Origin: Kocuria sp. TGY1127_2
Lineage (GTDB): Bacteria > Actinomycetota > Actinomycetes > Actinomycetales > Micrococcaceae
DNA: 64,000 nucleotides
NCBI RefSeq assembly: GCF_013394385.1
Contig: NZ_AP022834.1
Span: 1-64,000 of the forward strand
Reading direction: 5' to 3'
Shown here one piece after another: positions 38,503 through 47,951 of the stretch (the first letter of the stretch is position 1; every line of letters starts with the position of its first letter). A program made the position numbers and the translations under genes. Below the pieces are notes generated by a model. It worked only from the letters and a program-made list of their open reading frames with translations, was not told where the DNA came from and ran no database searches.

Positions 38503-39191
38503 CGGCCTCGTTGAATAACGTGATGGCCCCTTACCCCCGGCAAGTGGTCGCCAGTCATGAACCTTGAACCATTCGCGATTTTCCTCCATGCGAATCTGGG
38601 TTGAGCGAGCTGTCCCTTGCCTTCAGGCAGTCCACGTGGGCTACTGGCCCTGGCCCGTTGAATTGCTCTGCAAACCGTAGACCGGGACGCGCCGAACCGC
38701 TCCGCGATGTCTGCGATCGTGATCTCCCTACCGCGATGCAGCGACACCAGATGTTTCTTCTGAGACGGAGAAAATTTCGGCTTTTTGTCCCCCAACCGGC
38801 CGTTTTCATTGGCTGCGGCCATTCCTTCGCGGGTGCTTAGCCGGTGGGCCTCGGAATCGGCGCCCATGCTAAGCACTCGGAACAGCAACCGGCCGACCGG
38901 GTCATGGACACTTCGTCCAATATTTGGAGTCACGCCCAGGGGCGTCAATTCAGGAGCAATTTCCCGGGCACACGGTAACGACCGAGCGAGCCGATCTAGT
39001 TTGGCGACTACTAGGACCTCCCCGGTGCGGACTGCGGCCATTGATCCCCACAGATCGGGCCGGGACCCGTTGGCCCCGGCTAACCCGTGGTCAACATACA
39101 TCTGCGCTTCGGCAACACCGAGTTGGGACAGGCTGTCCCTTTGGGTATCGAGGTCTTGTTCGGTCTTCGAGACCCGGGTGTCGCGAAACAA
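38499..39191 (-). pseudogene. Decayed serine recombinase (resolvase family)
   Basis: A 230-residue frame with most of a Tn3-type resolvase: TRVSKTEQDLDTQRDSL (the catalytic Ser in the RVS element), VAKLDRLARSL and a C-terminal helix-turn-helix IADIAERFGASRSTVCRAI. The expected first strand (IGYAR) before TRVS is missing. The E-helix region is shortened (SMGADSEAHRLSTREGM instead of the usual longer FExDLIRxRTREGM). About 45 residues of unrelated sequence follow the helix-turn-helix. It is probably a non-functional relic of a transposon or invertase and marks the edge of the accessory region. Confidence 0.7.
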
Positions 39192-39397
39192 CCTGTCAAC
39201 GACTGTGCCCGTTGGCGTGTGACGACCGGGCCTTTACGTGGTCGGGCTATATGTGAATTCAAGAACTGCGTATTCAGCGGCGACCCAACTCATCGAGTGA
39301 CCTCATCCGAGTGTCCCAGTGAGGGGACATGTCTCTGACGGAGACGCCTGCATCTTGCCTCGCGTGTGCTGGGTGCCTCAGCCCACCTGTTGCTAAG

Positions 39398-39416
39398 ATT
39401 ACATATTGCATGTAAT
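39398..39416. promoter_or_regulatory. Palindromic operator upstream of the GntR gene
   Basis: ATTACATATTGCATGTAAT has seven-base arms ATTACAT / ATGTAAT around five bases. It overlaps a -10-like TAAGAT (39394-39399), and the GntR gene starts 23 bases downstream. FadR-type regulators bind such sites, so autoregulation and control of the following operon are likely. Confidence 0.6.
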
Positions 39417-39438
39417 TTGGCCAACAAGGAGGGCAACA

Positions 39439-40146
39439 ATGACTCAGCTCACATTGGATACCAGTTCCATCAGTAGAGGCGATGGCCTCACGGATCAGGC
39501 CTACAAGGTAATCCGCGACGCGATCCTCAGCCGGCGTCTGGCACCAGGGAGCCGGCTGTCCATCCCCGAGATATCTCGGCAACTTGATATCAGTCGAAGT
39601 CCTGTGCGGGAGGCCATTGCTCGCATCGAGTACGAAGGTCTTGCGGAGAGCATCTCCCACCGCGGGGCCGTCGTCGTTGAGATCGGCCTTGACGAACTCA
39701 TCGCCATCTATGACGTGCGCGAGGTCCTCGAAGGACTCGCAGCCCGCCTCGCAACCCGAACCGCAGATGCTGCACTGATCGATGACCTGGAACGGAACTG
39801 GCAGGCCCACCACAATGCCGTCGAGAGCGACGATGTGGAACAGCACATGAAGCTCGACGCCGCATTTCACCGTCGCATCCGCGACGCCAGCGGCAACCAC
39901 CGACTCTCGGAGAACCTGCGACAACTGCAAGGACAGATCAGGGTGGCCATGACGACCACCGTTGCCCGTCGTGGCGGTATGCATGCAGCCCTCGCCGAGC
40001 ACCGCACTCTCATTGACGCCATCCAAGGTGGCGACCCCGCAGTGGCGGAAAACGTCGCTCGCGAACATATCACTCGTTTGCGCGAGAGCCTCCATGATGC
40101 GGCTCTCGCGGACCATCACCACATCGACGAAAGGCACAAGCCATGA
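39439..40146 (+). CDS. GntR family regulator (FadR subfamily)
   Basis: A 235-residue regulator. An N-terminal winged helix (about 12-78, YKVIRDAILSRRLAPGSRLS, then SRSPVREAIARIEYEGL) is followed by an all-helical FCD ligand domain with metal-binding residues (DAAFHRRI, LAEHRTLIDAI and a terminal H). AGGAGGG precedes the ATG at 39439. It is the first gene of a five-gene catabolic operon, and its stop overlaps the next start by four bases. The inducer is probably the sugar acid or hydroxy acid degraded by this operon. Confidence 0.93.
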   Translation: MTQLTLDTSSISRGDGLTDQAYKVIRDAILSRRLAPGSRLSIPEISRQLDISRSPVREAIARIEYEGLAESISHRGAVVVEIGLDELIAIYDVREVLEGLAARLATRTADAALIDDLERNWQAHHNAVESDDVEQHMKLDAAFHRRIRDASGNHRLSENLRQLQGQIRVAMTTTVARRGGMHAALAEHRTLIDAIQGGDPAVAENVAREHITRLRESLHDAALADHHHIDERHKP

Positions 40147-41015
40147 CATTGACCGCTGTAATCGGACTAGGGACCATGGGAGGCCGTATCGCCCGCTCGA
40201 TCGGCGCCGGTGGCCATGAGGTTCGGGGCTTCGACCCCTTCAGGGGCGCTCGAGAGGCTGCCTCCGCTTCAGGCATCACCGTCTTCGAAACCGCCGAAGA
40301 GGCCCTGCAGGGGGCGGAGCTCGTCGTTATCTCCGTACCGCGTCCCGAGCACGTTCTTGCCTCTGCGCGCGGGCCACTGTCCACGGCTAAGGGAGCCGTC
40401 GTTGCCGATATGTCGACGATCGACCCAGGCAGTGCCAAGGAAGCCGCGGAGATCCTCGCCAAGCACGACGTCACCTACGTCGATGCCCCGGTGTTGGGCC
40501 GACCGGACAAGATTGGCAGCTGGACGCTTCCGACTGGTGGGCCCGAGGCTGCGACCGCACTGGTACGCTCCGTGCTCGAGGGCACGGTCGCCAAACAGGT
40601 CGTTCGCGTGGGCGATGTCGGTGCCGGCCATGCTGTGAAGGTCCTCAACAACCTCATGTTCGGCGCGATCAATGCGATCACCGCAGAAGTGCTCACCATC
40701 TGCGAGGCCGCGGGCGTCGATCCCGAAGTCTTTGTCACCACCGTTGCTGACTCTGGCGCCGCGACCGTTTCAAACCTATTCCGCGAGATTGCCCCGAAGA
40801 TGATCGCGAGTGATTTCGAGCCGGCCTTCGCCCTAGAGCTACTGGCAAAAGACAACAAGCTGGCCATCGATCTTGCCCGCTCTGTCGGCGCTCCGACACA
40901 CCTCGCCGAGATCATTGACCGTGTGAACACCGGAGCCATGGAGCAGGGGTTGGCCGATCGCGACACGGGAGCCGTCCAAGAGCTCTACCGCTCACAATCC
41001 GGAGCCAGTCGATGA
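40143..41015 (+). CDS. 3-hydroxyisobutyrate dehydrogenase-type NAD(P) oxidoreductase
   Basis: A 290-residue beta-hydroxyacid dehydrogenase. The Rossmann motif GLGTMG is at 8-13, the substrate-binding DAPVLGRPDK follows near 114-123, and catalytic Lys166 lies in GHAVKVLNN. Family enzymes interconvert 3-hydroxy acids and semialdehydes (for example hydroxyisobutyrate, tartronate semialdehyde). It overlaps the regulator by four bases and the next gene by four bases. The DAPVLG variant (usually DAPVSG) gives no clear substrate. Confidence 0.92.
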   Translation: MTLTAVIGLGTMGGRIARSIGAGGHEVRGFDPFRGAREAASASGITVFETAEEALQGAELVVISVPRPEHVLASARGPLSTAKGAVVADMSTIDPGSAKEAAEILAKHDVTYVDAPVLGRPDKIGSWTLPTGGPEAATALVRSVLEGTVAKQVVRVGDVGAGHAVKVLNNLMFGAINAITAEVLTICEAAGVDPEVFVTTVADSGAATVSNLFREIAPKMIASDFEPAFALELLAKDNKLAIDLARSVGAPTHLAEIIDRVNTGAMEQGLADRDTGAVQELYRSQSGASR

Positions 41016-42145
41016 GCAGCCTGCCCATCGAACGCATCGTCGCGCGGGTCCTTGAAAACCCCCTCGAGGAACACGTGCCGATGTCCTTCTCTCAGCTAAA
41101 CGCCCGACGTACCTTCCTGATCGAGGTCCACGCGGGTGGCGAGGTTGGGATCGGCGAGAGCTGGATCAACTACCCCGATTGGGCTGCCACTGAACGTCTG
41201 GCGACCCTGTTCGAGGGGGTAGCCCCGCTCGCCCTGGGGCGCGACGCGCTCGACCCCGGCTCATTGCTGGATTCCCTCGTCGCGGCCCTTGGCGGAGTAG
41301 GACGACAGTGGGGTGCGCACGGCCCAATCTGGCAAGCGATCAGCGGCGTCGACATTGCCCTGTGGGACCTACGAGGTCGTCTCGCCGGTACCTCCACCGC
41401 ACAGACGCTCGGCTTGCTCCGCGATAGCGTACCGGTCTATGCCAGCGGCGTCGGGCCCACCAAGGTCCATGATCTCACCGAGCGCGCACTCGAGCTGGGC
41501 CTGACCGCGGTCAAGACCAAGGTTGGCTTCGGCCAGGAGACTGACCGCGCCACCATCGCGGCGGTTCGCGAGGTGGCCCCGGAGATCCGTATCTTCGCGG
41601 ATGCCAATCAGGCGTGGACCCTTGAGGAGGCCATCGCGAACACGAAATGGCTGCAAGAGCAGGGCGTCGAATGGCTTGAGGAGCCCGTCTCTGGAGACGA
41701 CACCCGGGATCTCGCCACGCTGCACGAGACCACCGGTATGCCGCTGACCAGCGGCGAGAACGTGTATGGACTGGAGAATTTAGTTCGTCTCGTTACCACT
41801 GAGGGTGTTGTCCAGGCTCAGCCCGACGTCGCCAAATCAGGCGGGCTGACCGTCCTACTACGACTGGACGAGCGACTCGACGGCACTGGTTGCGGGCTGA
41901 GCCCGCACTGGTACTCCGGCGCCATCGGTCTGCGCGCCTCCCTGACACTCGCCACTGCCGTTGGCCACGCCGGATGGATCGAGCTCGACGTGCGCGCCAA
42001 CCCACTACGTGACGACCTCGTCACCGGCGGTTTTCCCCTTCGCGACGGCAATGCCCTCGCTCCCACCGCGCTCGGTCTCGTCGGTGATATCGACGCCGAA
42101 GCCGTGAACCGATTCCAGGTTCACTCCGAAGAACGGAGTTTTTGA
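41012..42145 (+). CDS. Enolase superfamily, mandelate-racemase subgroup
   Basis: A 377-residue enzyme with the full mandelate racemase active-site set: bases Lys168/Lys170 in AVKTKVG, metal ligands Asp197 (FADANQ), Glu223 (WLEEP) and Glu249 (SGEN), and the opposing Asp272/His299 dyad, spaced as in mandelate racemase. Such enzymes are sugar-acid dehydratases, racemases or lactonising enzymes acting through enolate intermediates. Translationally coupled at both ends within the operon. The substrate is unknown. Acid-sugar dehydration is a reasonable guess. Confidence 0.92.
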   Translation: MSSLPIERIVARVLENPLEEHVPMSFSQLNARRTFLIEVHAGGEVGIGESWINYPDWAATERLATLFEGVAPLALGRDALDPGSLLDSLVAALGGVGRQWGAHGPIWQAISGVDIALWDLRGRLAGTSTAQTLGLLRDSVPVYASGVGPTKVHDLTERALELGLTAVKTKVGFGQETDRATIAAVREVAPEIRIFADANQAWTLEEAIANTKWLQEQGVEWLEEPVSGDDTRDLATLHETTGMPLTSGENVYGLENLVRLVTTEGVVQAQPDVAKSGGLTVLLRLDERLDGTGCGLSPHWYSGAIGLRASLTLATAVGHAGWIELDVRANPLRDDLVTGGFPLRDGNALAPTALGLVGDIDAEAVNRFQVHSEERSF

Positions 42146-43560
42146 TGAGTACTACTTGCACCCCCGCAGCCCGCATCGGCTGCCAAACCCTCGAGGGCAT
42201 CGCCCATGACGTGATCGACCCCGCTACCGGCGCTGCCCTCGGGAGCGTCGGCTGGGCCAGCGCCGCAGACGTCGACCATGCAGTGGGCGTGGCCGCCGAT
42301 GCCTTCGCCGACTGGTCCTCCGCCCCGGCCAGGACCCGCGCCGCTGCTCTGCGCGCCATTGCCGCGGACCTGCGTTCCAAGGCCGCCAAGATTGCGCCCG
42401 TGATCGCCGCCGAATCGGGCAAGCTCCTTGCCGAAGCCACCGCCGAGGTCGAATTCTCCGCGAAGTACTTCGACTGGTTCGCTGAGGCTCCCGCGATCGC
42501 TGAGGAGGAGGCCGGCCGCGTCACGCCGCTTCGTCGCTTCCGTGTGCGCCGCCATCCTGTGGGAGTCGTCGCCGCGATCGGCACCTGGAACTTCCCGCTG
42601 TCAATCCCCGCCCGTAAGATCGCGGCCTCGATCGCCGCTGGTTGCCCAACAGTCCTCAAGCCCAGTGAACGCACTCCAGTCTCTTCTGACGCGTTGGTGC
42701 GCATCTGCGAGCGTCACCTCCCTGTCGGCGTCATCGGCCAGGTCATTGGTGATGGCCTTGAGATTTCGAATGCGTTGATCGACGACCCGCGCGTGGCTGC
42801 GGTGACCTTCACCGGGTCTACTCCCATTGGAAAAATCATCGCTGAGCGTGCGGGGCGTAGCTTAACTCGGGTCTGCCTCGAACTGGGCGGTCGAGCCCCC
42901 TTTATCGTGCGCGAAGACGCCGACGTGGCCGACGCCGTCGAACACCTGCTGATCGCGAAGCTGCGAAACAACGGCGAATCCTGCATCGCGGCGAACACCG
43001 TGTTCGTGCCCTCGACTTTGGCCGAAGATTTCCGGACAGTCCTTGCGGCGCGCATCGAGGCCACACGGCCTGGGGCCCAGACCGATGCCGAGGCCGACTT
43101 CGGCCCGCTCATTGACCAGGACGCGGTCACGCGTCTGACCGATCTCGTAGAACAGGCTGAGCAGAGCGGAAGACGTGTGGTGCGCGGCCAGACGGGTCCC
43201 GATAACGGTGCATTCATGGCCGCCGCTCTCGTTGAGGACGCCCGTGGCACCGAGCTGTATGAGCAGGAGATCTTCGGCCCCGTGATCGCACTGGTCACCT
43301 ACGACGATGAGTCCGCTGTCGTCGAGGAAATCAACGGGTGGGGCGTTGGACTGGCCGGCTACGTATGCGGCCGGGACCTCGCCGCGGCACAGAATCTCGC
43401 CGAGCGCCTGCGGATCGGCATCGTCGGTATCAACAATGGTGCCCCGAACACACCGGAAGTCCCCTTCGGTGGCTTCGGCGCCTCCGGAATTGGCCGCGAG
43501 GGCGGCATGGCCGGATATGACGAGTTCACCGAGCAGCAATCGATCTCGATCGCACGCTGA
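42145..43560 (+). CDS. NAD(P)-dependent aldehyde dehydrogenase
   Basis: A 471-residue ALDH with general base Glu246 (CLELGGRAP), nucleophile Cys280 (NNGESCIAAN), TFTGS for cofactor binding and EIFGPV near the C-terminus. It is closest in style to succinate-semialdehyde or 2-oxoglutarate-semialdehyde dehydrogenases. It starts one base before the end of the previous gene. In the pathway it would oxidise the semialdehyde made by the upstream steps to a carboxylic acid. Confidence 0.93.
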   Translation: MSTTCTPAARIGCQTLEGIAHDVIDPATGAALGSVGWASAADVDHAVGVAADAFADWSSAPARTRAAALRAIAADLRSKAAKIAPVIAAESGKLLAEATAEVEFSAKYFDWFAEAPAIAEEEAGRVTPLRRFRVRRHPVGVVAAIGTWNFPLSIPARKIAASIAAGCPTVLKPSERTPVSSDALVRICERHLPVGVIGQVIGDGLEISNALIDDPRVAAVTFTGSTPIGKIIAERAGRSLTRVCLELGGRAPFIVREDADVADAVEHLLIAKLRNNGESCIAANTVFVPSTLAEDFRTVLAARIEATRPGAQTDAEADFGPLIDQDAVTRLTDLVEQAEQSGRRVVRGQTGPDNGAFMAAALVEDARGTELYEQEIFGPVIALVTYDDESAVVEEINGWGVGLAGYVCGRDLAAAQNLAERLRIGIVGINNGAPNTPEVPFGGFGASGIGREGGMAGYDEFTEQQSISIAR

Positions 43561-43588
43561 CCGCTCCCTTCCCAAGAATGAGGCCATC

Positions 43589-44977
43589 ATGAACACAGTA
43601 GCCCTGCGCACCAAGCGTGATGTGATCACTTTTGTCAACAACCACCCCACCGGCAGCTCCCGAGGAAAGGTCATCGCTCTGATCGCCCTGGGCTCTATCT
43701 TCATCGACGCCTACGACTTCACGTCTCTCGCGATCGGCTTGGATTCGATGAAGGCGGAGCTTAGCCCCACCCCGTTCCAGGTGGGAACCACCACCTCAGC
43801 GATGGCGGTCGGCGCTCTCCTGGGCGCAATCTTCGGCGGATACCTCGTCGACAAGCTTGGTCGCTATAAGCTGCTGATCCTCGACCTGATACTTTTCGTG
43901 GTCGCGGCGATCGGCGCTGCGTTGTCTCCTTCCATCGAGGTGTTGATCATTTGGCGCTTCCTGCTGGGCCTAGGGGTAGGCCTGGACATGCCTGCAGCGC
44001 TGAGCCTGGTTGCGGAGTTCACTCGCAACAAAGATAAGGGCAAGTTCGTCAACCTCTGGCAGCCCATGTGGTACGCGGCGACGATCACCTCCGCGGCCCT
44101 GGTACTGCCACTGGTGTTCCTTGGTCTGGAGGAACACATGTGGCGCTGGGCCGTGGGATTCGGCGCTGTCCCGGCCTTGATTGTCTTGGCCCTACGCTTC
44201 CTTTTCGCTGACGAGAGCCCTATGTGGGCGGCCCACAACCTGGGCATGGAAGAGGCCGTGAAGATCCTCCATAAGAACTTCCCATCCACAGAATTCGTGG
44301 TCGAAGAGGGTGAAGTGGAGAAGGAAGCCGATACTCGTATCAGTCGCATCTTCGAGCGCAGATACCGTGTCCGATCCCTTGTCGTCGCGGTGGTCAGCGG
44401 CTTCCAAGCGGTCCAATACTTTGCTGTCGGATTTTATCTGCCCGTGATCGTAGGGTTGATCTTCGGGCTGGACGTCATTTCCATCGTAACCGGCACCATT
44501 CTGCTGAACTTGTTCGGTCTTTTAGGCGGCGGTATCCAGCCGTTCCTTACACATCGATTCGGCGGGCGCATGCTCACGTTGGTCGGCAGCGCGATCTGCG
44601 TCGTCGCGCTGATCGCGGTCGGCCTGGTCGAGTTGGAATCCACACCGTACCTTGCTGCGACTCTCGTGGGGGCGTTTATTTTCGGCCACTCCTTCGGCCC
44701 GGGATCGCAGGGCAAGACGATGGCGACGCTGTCGTACCCTACCGATCTGCGTGGCACGGGCACCGGATGGGCCGAGGCTTGCAGCCGTTTGGGGTCCATC
44801 GTGGGCTTCTACGTGTTCCCGCTGGTAATAGCCGCGGTGGGCCTGTCTCAGACGATGCTCATCCTCGCGGCTGTTCCGCTGATCATCTTCGTAACTGTGC
44901 TGGTGGCGCGCTGGGACCCGAAGAACGTCGAAATCGAGGCCGAGTCCGTCGGACCTGAGCGTGTCCGACGCGCCTAG
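43589..44977 (+). CDS. MFS transporter, sugar/organic-acid porter
   Basis: A 462-residue, 12-helix facilitator with FIDAYDFTSLAIGLDSMK in helix 1, GGYLVDKLGRYKLL (the inter-helix 2-3 signature) and RFLLGLGVGLDMPAALSL in helix 4. The C-terminal half contains GHSFGPGSQGKTM. It is the last gene of the GntR-led operon and presumably imports its substrate. The ATG at 43589 has a modest GAGG site. A much longer in-frame upstream extension overlaps the ALDH gene and is not used. Confidence 0.9.
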   Translation: MNTVALRTKRDVITFVNNHPTGSSRGKVIALIALGSIFIDAYDFTSLAIGLDSMKAELSPTPFQVGTTTSAMAVGALLGAIFGGYLVDKLGRYKLLILDLILFVVAAIGAALSPSIEVLIIWRFLLGLGVGLDMPAALSLVAEFTRNKDKGKFVNLWQPMWYAATITSAALVLPLVFLGLEEHMWRWAVGFGAVPALIVLALRFLFADESPMWAAHNLGMEEAVKILHKNFPSTEFVVEEGEVEKEADTRISRIFERRYRVRSLVVAVVSGFQAVQYFAVGFYLPVIVGLIFGLDVISIVTGTILLNLFGLLGGGIQPFLTHRFGGRMLTLVGSAICVVALIAVGLVELESTPYLAATLVGAFIFGHSFGPGSQGKTMATLSYPTDLRGTGTGWAEACSRLGSIVGFYVFPLVIAAVGLSQTMLILAAVPLIIFVTVLVARWDPKNVEIEAESVGPERVRRA

Positions 44978-45004
44978 GACGAACAAGCTCAAGGAGGAGT
45001 TCGC

Positions 45005-45364
45005 ATGGTTCAAAGCCGGTTCCCCCGCAAGGTTTATAACCGTGGGACTGAGCCCGACGCACGATTCAGCCTTGCCAATGAACGTACCTTCCTTGCATGG
45101 ATTCGCACTTCTCTCGCTCTCGTGGCCGCGGGCGTCGCCCTGGAGGCTCTGGACTTGCCGATCCATCCCGACTTGCGCCAGATCGCTTCGCTGATCCTCG
45201 TCCTACTTGGTCTACTTGCTGCGTGTTTATCTTTCGTACGATGGGCACGCACGGAACGAGCCCTGCGGGAGCGACGGCCCTTAACAGGGTTGGGGGCGGG
45301 TGCGCTTCTGACTTCAGGAGTCATCCTCGGCATTCTCGGAATCCTCGTAGGGCTCCTTCTGTGA
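45005..45364 (+). CDS. DUF202 (YidH-like) membrane protein
   Basis: A 119-residue protein with the DUF202 signature ARFSLANERTFLAWIRTSLAL followed by three membrane helices. AAGGAGG precedes the ATG. A second, shorter DUF202 gene overlaps its 3' end by four bases, the usual tandem arrangement. The function is unknown. Confidence 0.9.
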   Translation: MVQSRFPRKVYNRGTEPDARFSLANERTFLAWIRTSLALVAAGVALEALDLPIHPDLRQIASLILVLLGLLAACLSFVRWARTERALRERRPLTGLGAGALLTSGVILGILGILVGLLL

Positions 45365-45699
45365 ACGAGCCTAATGCGCTCTTCGATCCGGGGCTGCAGC
45401 CGGAGCGTACCCTACTCGCTTGGCAGCGAACATGCTTGGCGCTGGCCGTTGTAATTGCCGGCGGTACTCGCTTGGCTATGCCGGTCCTTGGAGCACCGAT
45501 CGTGGTGCTGGGCACTATCAGCCTCGCATTGCTGACGTTCTCCTGGTTGGGGACGATTCATCGATACCGCGGGGTTCATCGGTCCCTCACTGGTTCTCAG
45601 GCTGCCCTTCAGCAGAGCGGATGTTCCTTGGCCGTCCTCGCGGGCGCTACCTCTATCTTCGGTCTCGGTGGGTTCGCTTTCGTGTTGTTCGAAGGCTGA
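45361..45699 (+). CDS. Second DUF202 membrane protein
   Basis: A 112-residue, three-helix membrane protein beginning VNEPNALFDPGLQPERTLLA and followed by WQRTCLAL, the DUF202 core. The GTG start overlaps the preceding DUF202 gene by four bases, so the two are translationally coupled and probably act together. No enzymatic residues are apparent. Confidence 0.88.
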   Translation: MNEPNALFDPGLQPERTLLAWQRTCLALAVVIAGGTRLAMPVLGAPIVVLGTISLALLTFSWLGTIHRYRGVHRSLTGSQAALQQSGCSLAVLAGATSIFGLGGFAFVLFEG

Positions 45700-46293
45700 C
45701 GAGTGCAACTTGGCGACGCGTGAGGTCGTTGCCGTGTCGCGATTGTGGAGACTCGGCTTCCAGAGGGGAAGCAGGACACGATGGCCGCGCTGACCGAGGC
45801 CTGAAACGCTGAAGGTAAAGAGTGCGCCGAGGCCGAAACTTAAGGGGTTACTGATCCTCTATGGCACTGAATGGCCTCAGACAGCTGCGCAAATATTCAC
45901 CGGCACCATCGGTTCATACAGTGACCACCGTTCATCGGTTGTGCCTGCGATCCAGCTCCTTCAGGCGTCGATCTCGCGGCTCTTCCTGGAGGGGGATGAC
46001 GTGGAAACTAACGACGTCGTGTCGTGGTCACTGGTGGCTCACAACTTCTAGCAATCCATCGGCGGTTGATGGTCCGATGCACAAACCAGGGGACAGGTAA
46101 ACCGGTAACCCGCGGTTCACCGGATCCTGTCACCAACTAGTGGTGGCACCCATCGCGTGGACGACACCATCTTGAGCGTCCCCATGATTCGCGGCATTCT
46201 CGGTAGCAATAATGGCTATACCGGTATGGTGCTACGAAATGATTTCGGCATGAATTTTGACGTCGGAGCCTACATCGCATCGTCAGTGAGACA
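45700..46293. other. Intergenic region, no gene recognised
   Basis: About 590 bases. An imperfect inverted repeat at 46093-46130 (ACAGG/CCTGT outside, CCGGTAACC/GGTTCACCGG inside) lies beyond the end of the minus-strand OPT gene and may end that transcript. Short open frames on both strands have no family resemblance and no ribosome binding sites. The region may contain further degraded DNA. Confidence 0.4.
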
Positions 46294-47937
46294 TCAAATC
46301 CGAATGATCTTGCCGAGGTTGAACAGCGAGTCACCAGCAATCAGTCCAGCGCCAACCAGACCGACCTCTCGTTCACCTTCTTCACCGCGCCATTTGGTCC
46401 AGAGCTTTCGCGCAAGCAACCCGATGAGGACCAGCCATCCAGCGTTTGGCGAGGCCACCAGCAAACCCGTTGCGAACAATACGCCCAGCTGTCGCTGAGG
46501 GCCGCCCACGAGCTGAATGATCGCTCCCGGTATGGCCCACAGGGCCATTGTCTTGCCAATGGACGGGTCACTGACACCAGCTGTGATGGTGTCGGCGAAG
46601 ACTTGGGAGGTCGGCGGGATGGCGCCGCTGTTCAACAAGTTGTCCCACGAAATTGCGACGATGCCGATGGAGATCAGGATTGCTACCACAGACGCTTGCA
46701 GCTGTTGCTTGCGGCCGTCCATTTCGAATGCAGTGTACGGACGATGTTCTCTCCGCAGGATCCACCCGGCCTTGTAGTCATAACCCATATCAGCAAAGGC
46801 CGGTCCGGTCGCTGAACAATAGGCCACCAACAAGACCAGGGGCGCGGCTGGAATGTGAATCAACAAGCCAATAACCAGGAAGATCAGCGTAACCGCAAAA
46901 GCCGGGAACCAGCCCGCGTGCATTGCGGCCAAACCCACGATCAGTTCGTGGATGATTGCGGCCAAACCGGCAAACAGAACCAGACCCAGAATTTCCCACC
47001 ACGGCAGTCCTTCTAGGACGCCTGCGAAGCCGGTGAGAATTACCGCTCCCGCCACGAACGCCAAGTACCCAAACCCAAAAGCTCGAGCTAACTGTTGGGG
47101 ATTCACCGTGTACTTCATGGACGGATCCGTCTTGGCAGCTTTTGAGACTTCTGCCTCGCGCTTTTGCGCCGACTTGCTTCGCGAGCCAAAGATGATCCAC
47201 AGCACCTGAAACAGAGCGACGATGCCGGCCCCGATCATCAGCCCGTGCGGTATGTACAGCGCCGTCAGATCCACTTGGAACAGGGTAGGTGCGTACTGGG
47301 CAATCAGCAGGCCGATTCCGAACATCGTCAGGGACCACATATTGCCGATAAGGGCCACACCTGCAGCGGACATGGGCAGAGAAAGGAATGACCCTCCGAT
47401 ACCTACCGCGGTGCCAGCGGCGAGGATAAGCGCGCGTCTGCCTCCGCGTGAGCCCGCCTTAATGGTCTCGGCCGCAGCGGTTCCTGGCGGCCAAGCGTTG
47501 GATGCCGGAAAAAGCTTCGACCCGTAGACCTTGAAAAGGACAAAGACGTCTACCAGTACACCTATCGAGGCTCCGAGCAGCATGGGCCAAACGAGCTCAG
47601 GCATCCCCAGTGCGAATGGAATAGCGATGGGCGCCAAAAGACCGTTTGCTGCCGCGAACGTCGAGGCCGAAACCGCCGATTGCACCAGGTTCTGTCGATT
47701 TTCACTGCGGAGCTTGGATAACCCGAAGAAGGAAATCCTCCCCAACAGCATGGCGATCACTGCGCCGATGATGCTGGTATTTGCGGAGATTCCCAGTGTA
47801 GTAATCAGGTTCAACCCAACGATGGCGCCAAGAACACTCAGAATAATCGTGGGTATAAGCACCACGGGCTCGAAGGCTCCGGGGTGCCGCGTTTCGTTGC
47901 CTTCCGGGGCAACCTTGTTCTCAGCCACGTCGCTCAC
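46294..47937 (-). CDS. OPT family oligopeptide transporter
   Basis: A 547-residue polytopic membrane protein of the OPT family, with SNAWPPGTAAAETIKAG and many helices. Bacterial OPT proteins import small peptides or peptide-like metal chelates with protons. It is the last gene of a tightly packed minus-strand operon: class V aminotransferase, PepE, DUF1177, OPT (gap of 14 bases to DUF1177). The context suggests import of a peptide later cut by the PepE-like enzyme. Confidence 0.92.
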   Translation of the reverse strand: MSDVAENKVAPEGNETRHPGAFEPVVLIPTIILSVLGAIVGLNLITTLGISANTSIIGAVIAMLLGRISFFGLSKLRSENRQNLVQSAVSASTFAAANGLLAPIAIPFALGMPELVWPMLLGASIGVLVDVFVLFKVYGSKLFPASNAWPPGTAAAETIKAGSRGGRRALILAAGTAVGIGGSFLSLPMSAAGVALIGNMWSLTMFGIGLLIAQYAPTLFQVDLTALYIPHGLMIGAGIVALFQVLWIIFGSRSKSAQKREAEVSKAAKTDPSMKYTVNPQQLARAFGFGYLAFVAGAVILTGFAGVLEGLPWWEILGLVLFAGLAAIIHELIVGLAAMHAGWFPAFAVTLIFLVIGLLIHIPAAPLVLLVAYCSATGPAFADMGYDYKAGWILRREHRPYTAFEMDGRKQQLQASVVAILISIGIVAISWDNLLNSGAIPPTSQVFADTITAGVSDPSIGKTMALWAIPGAIIQLVGGPQRQLGVLFATGLLVASPNAGWLVLIGLLARKLWTKWRGEEGEREVGLVGAGLIAGDSLFNLGKIIRI

Positions 47938-47951
47938 TCCTGTTTCCGGGG

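Noticed and set aside
37453-38589. Minus-strand open frame of 378 codons opposite the MFS gene
   Set aside because: Charged, low-complexity translation typical of the antisense of membrane proteins.
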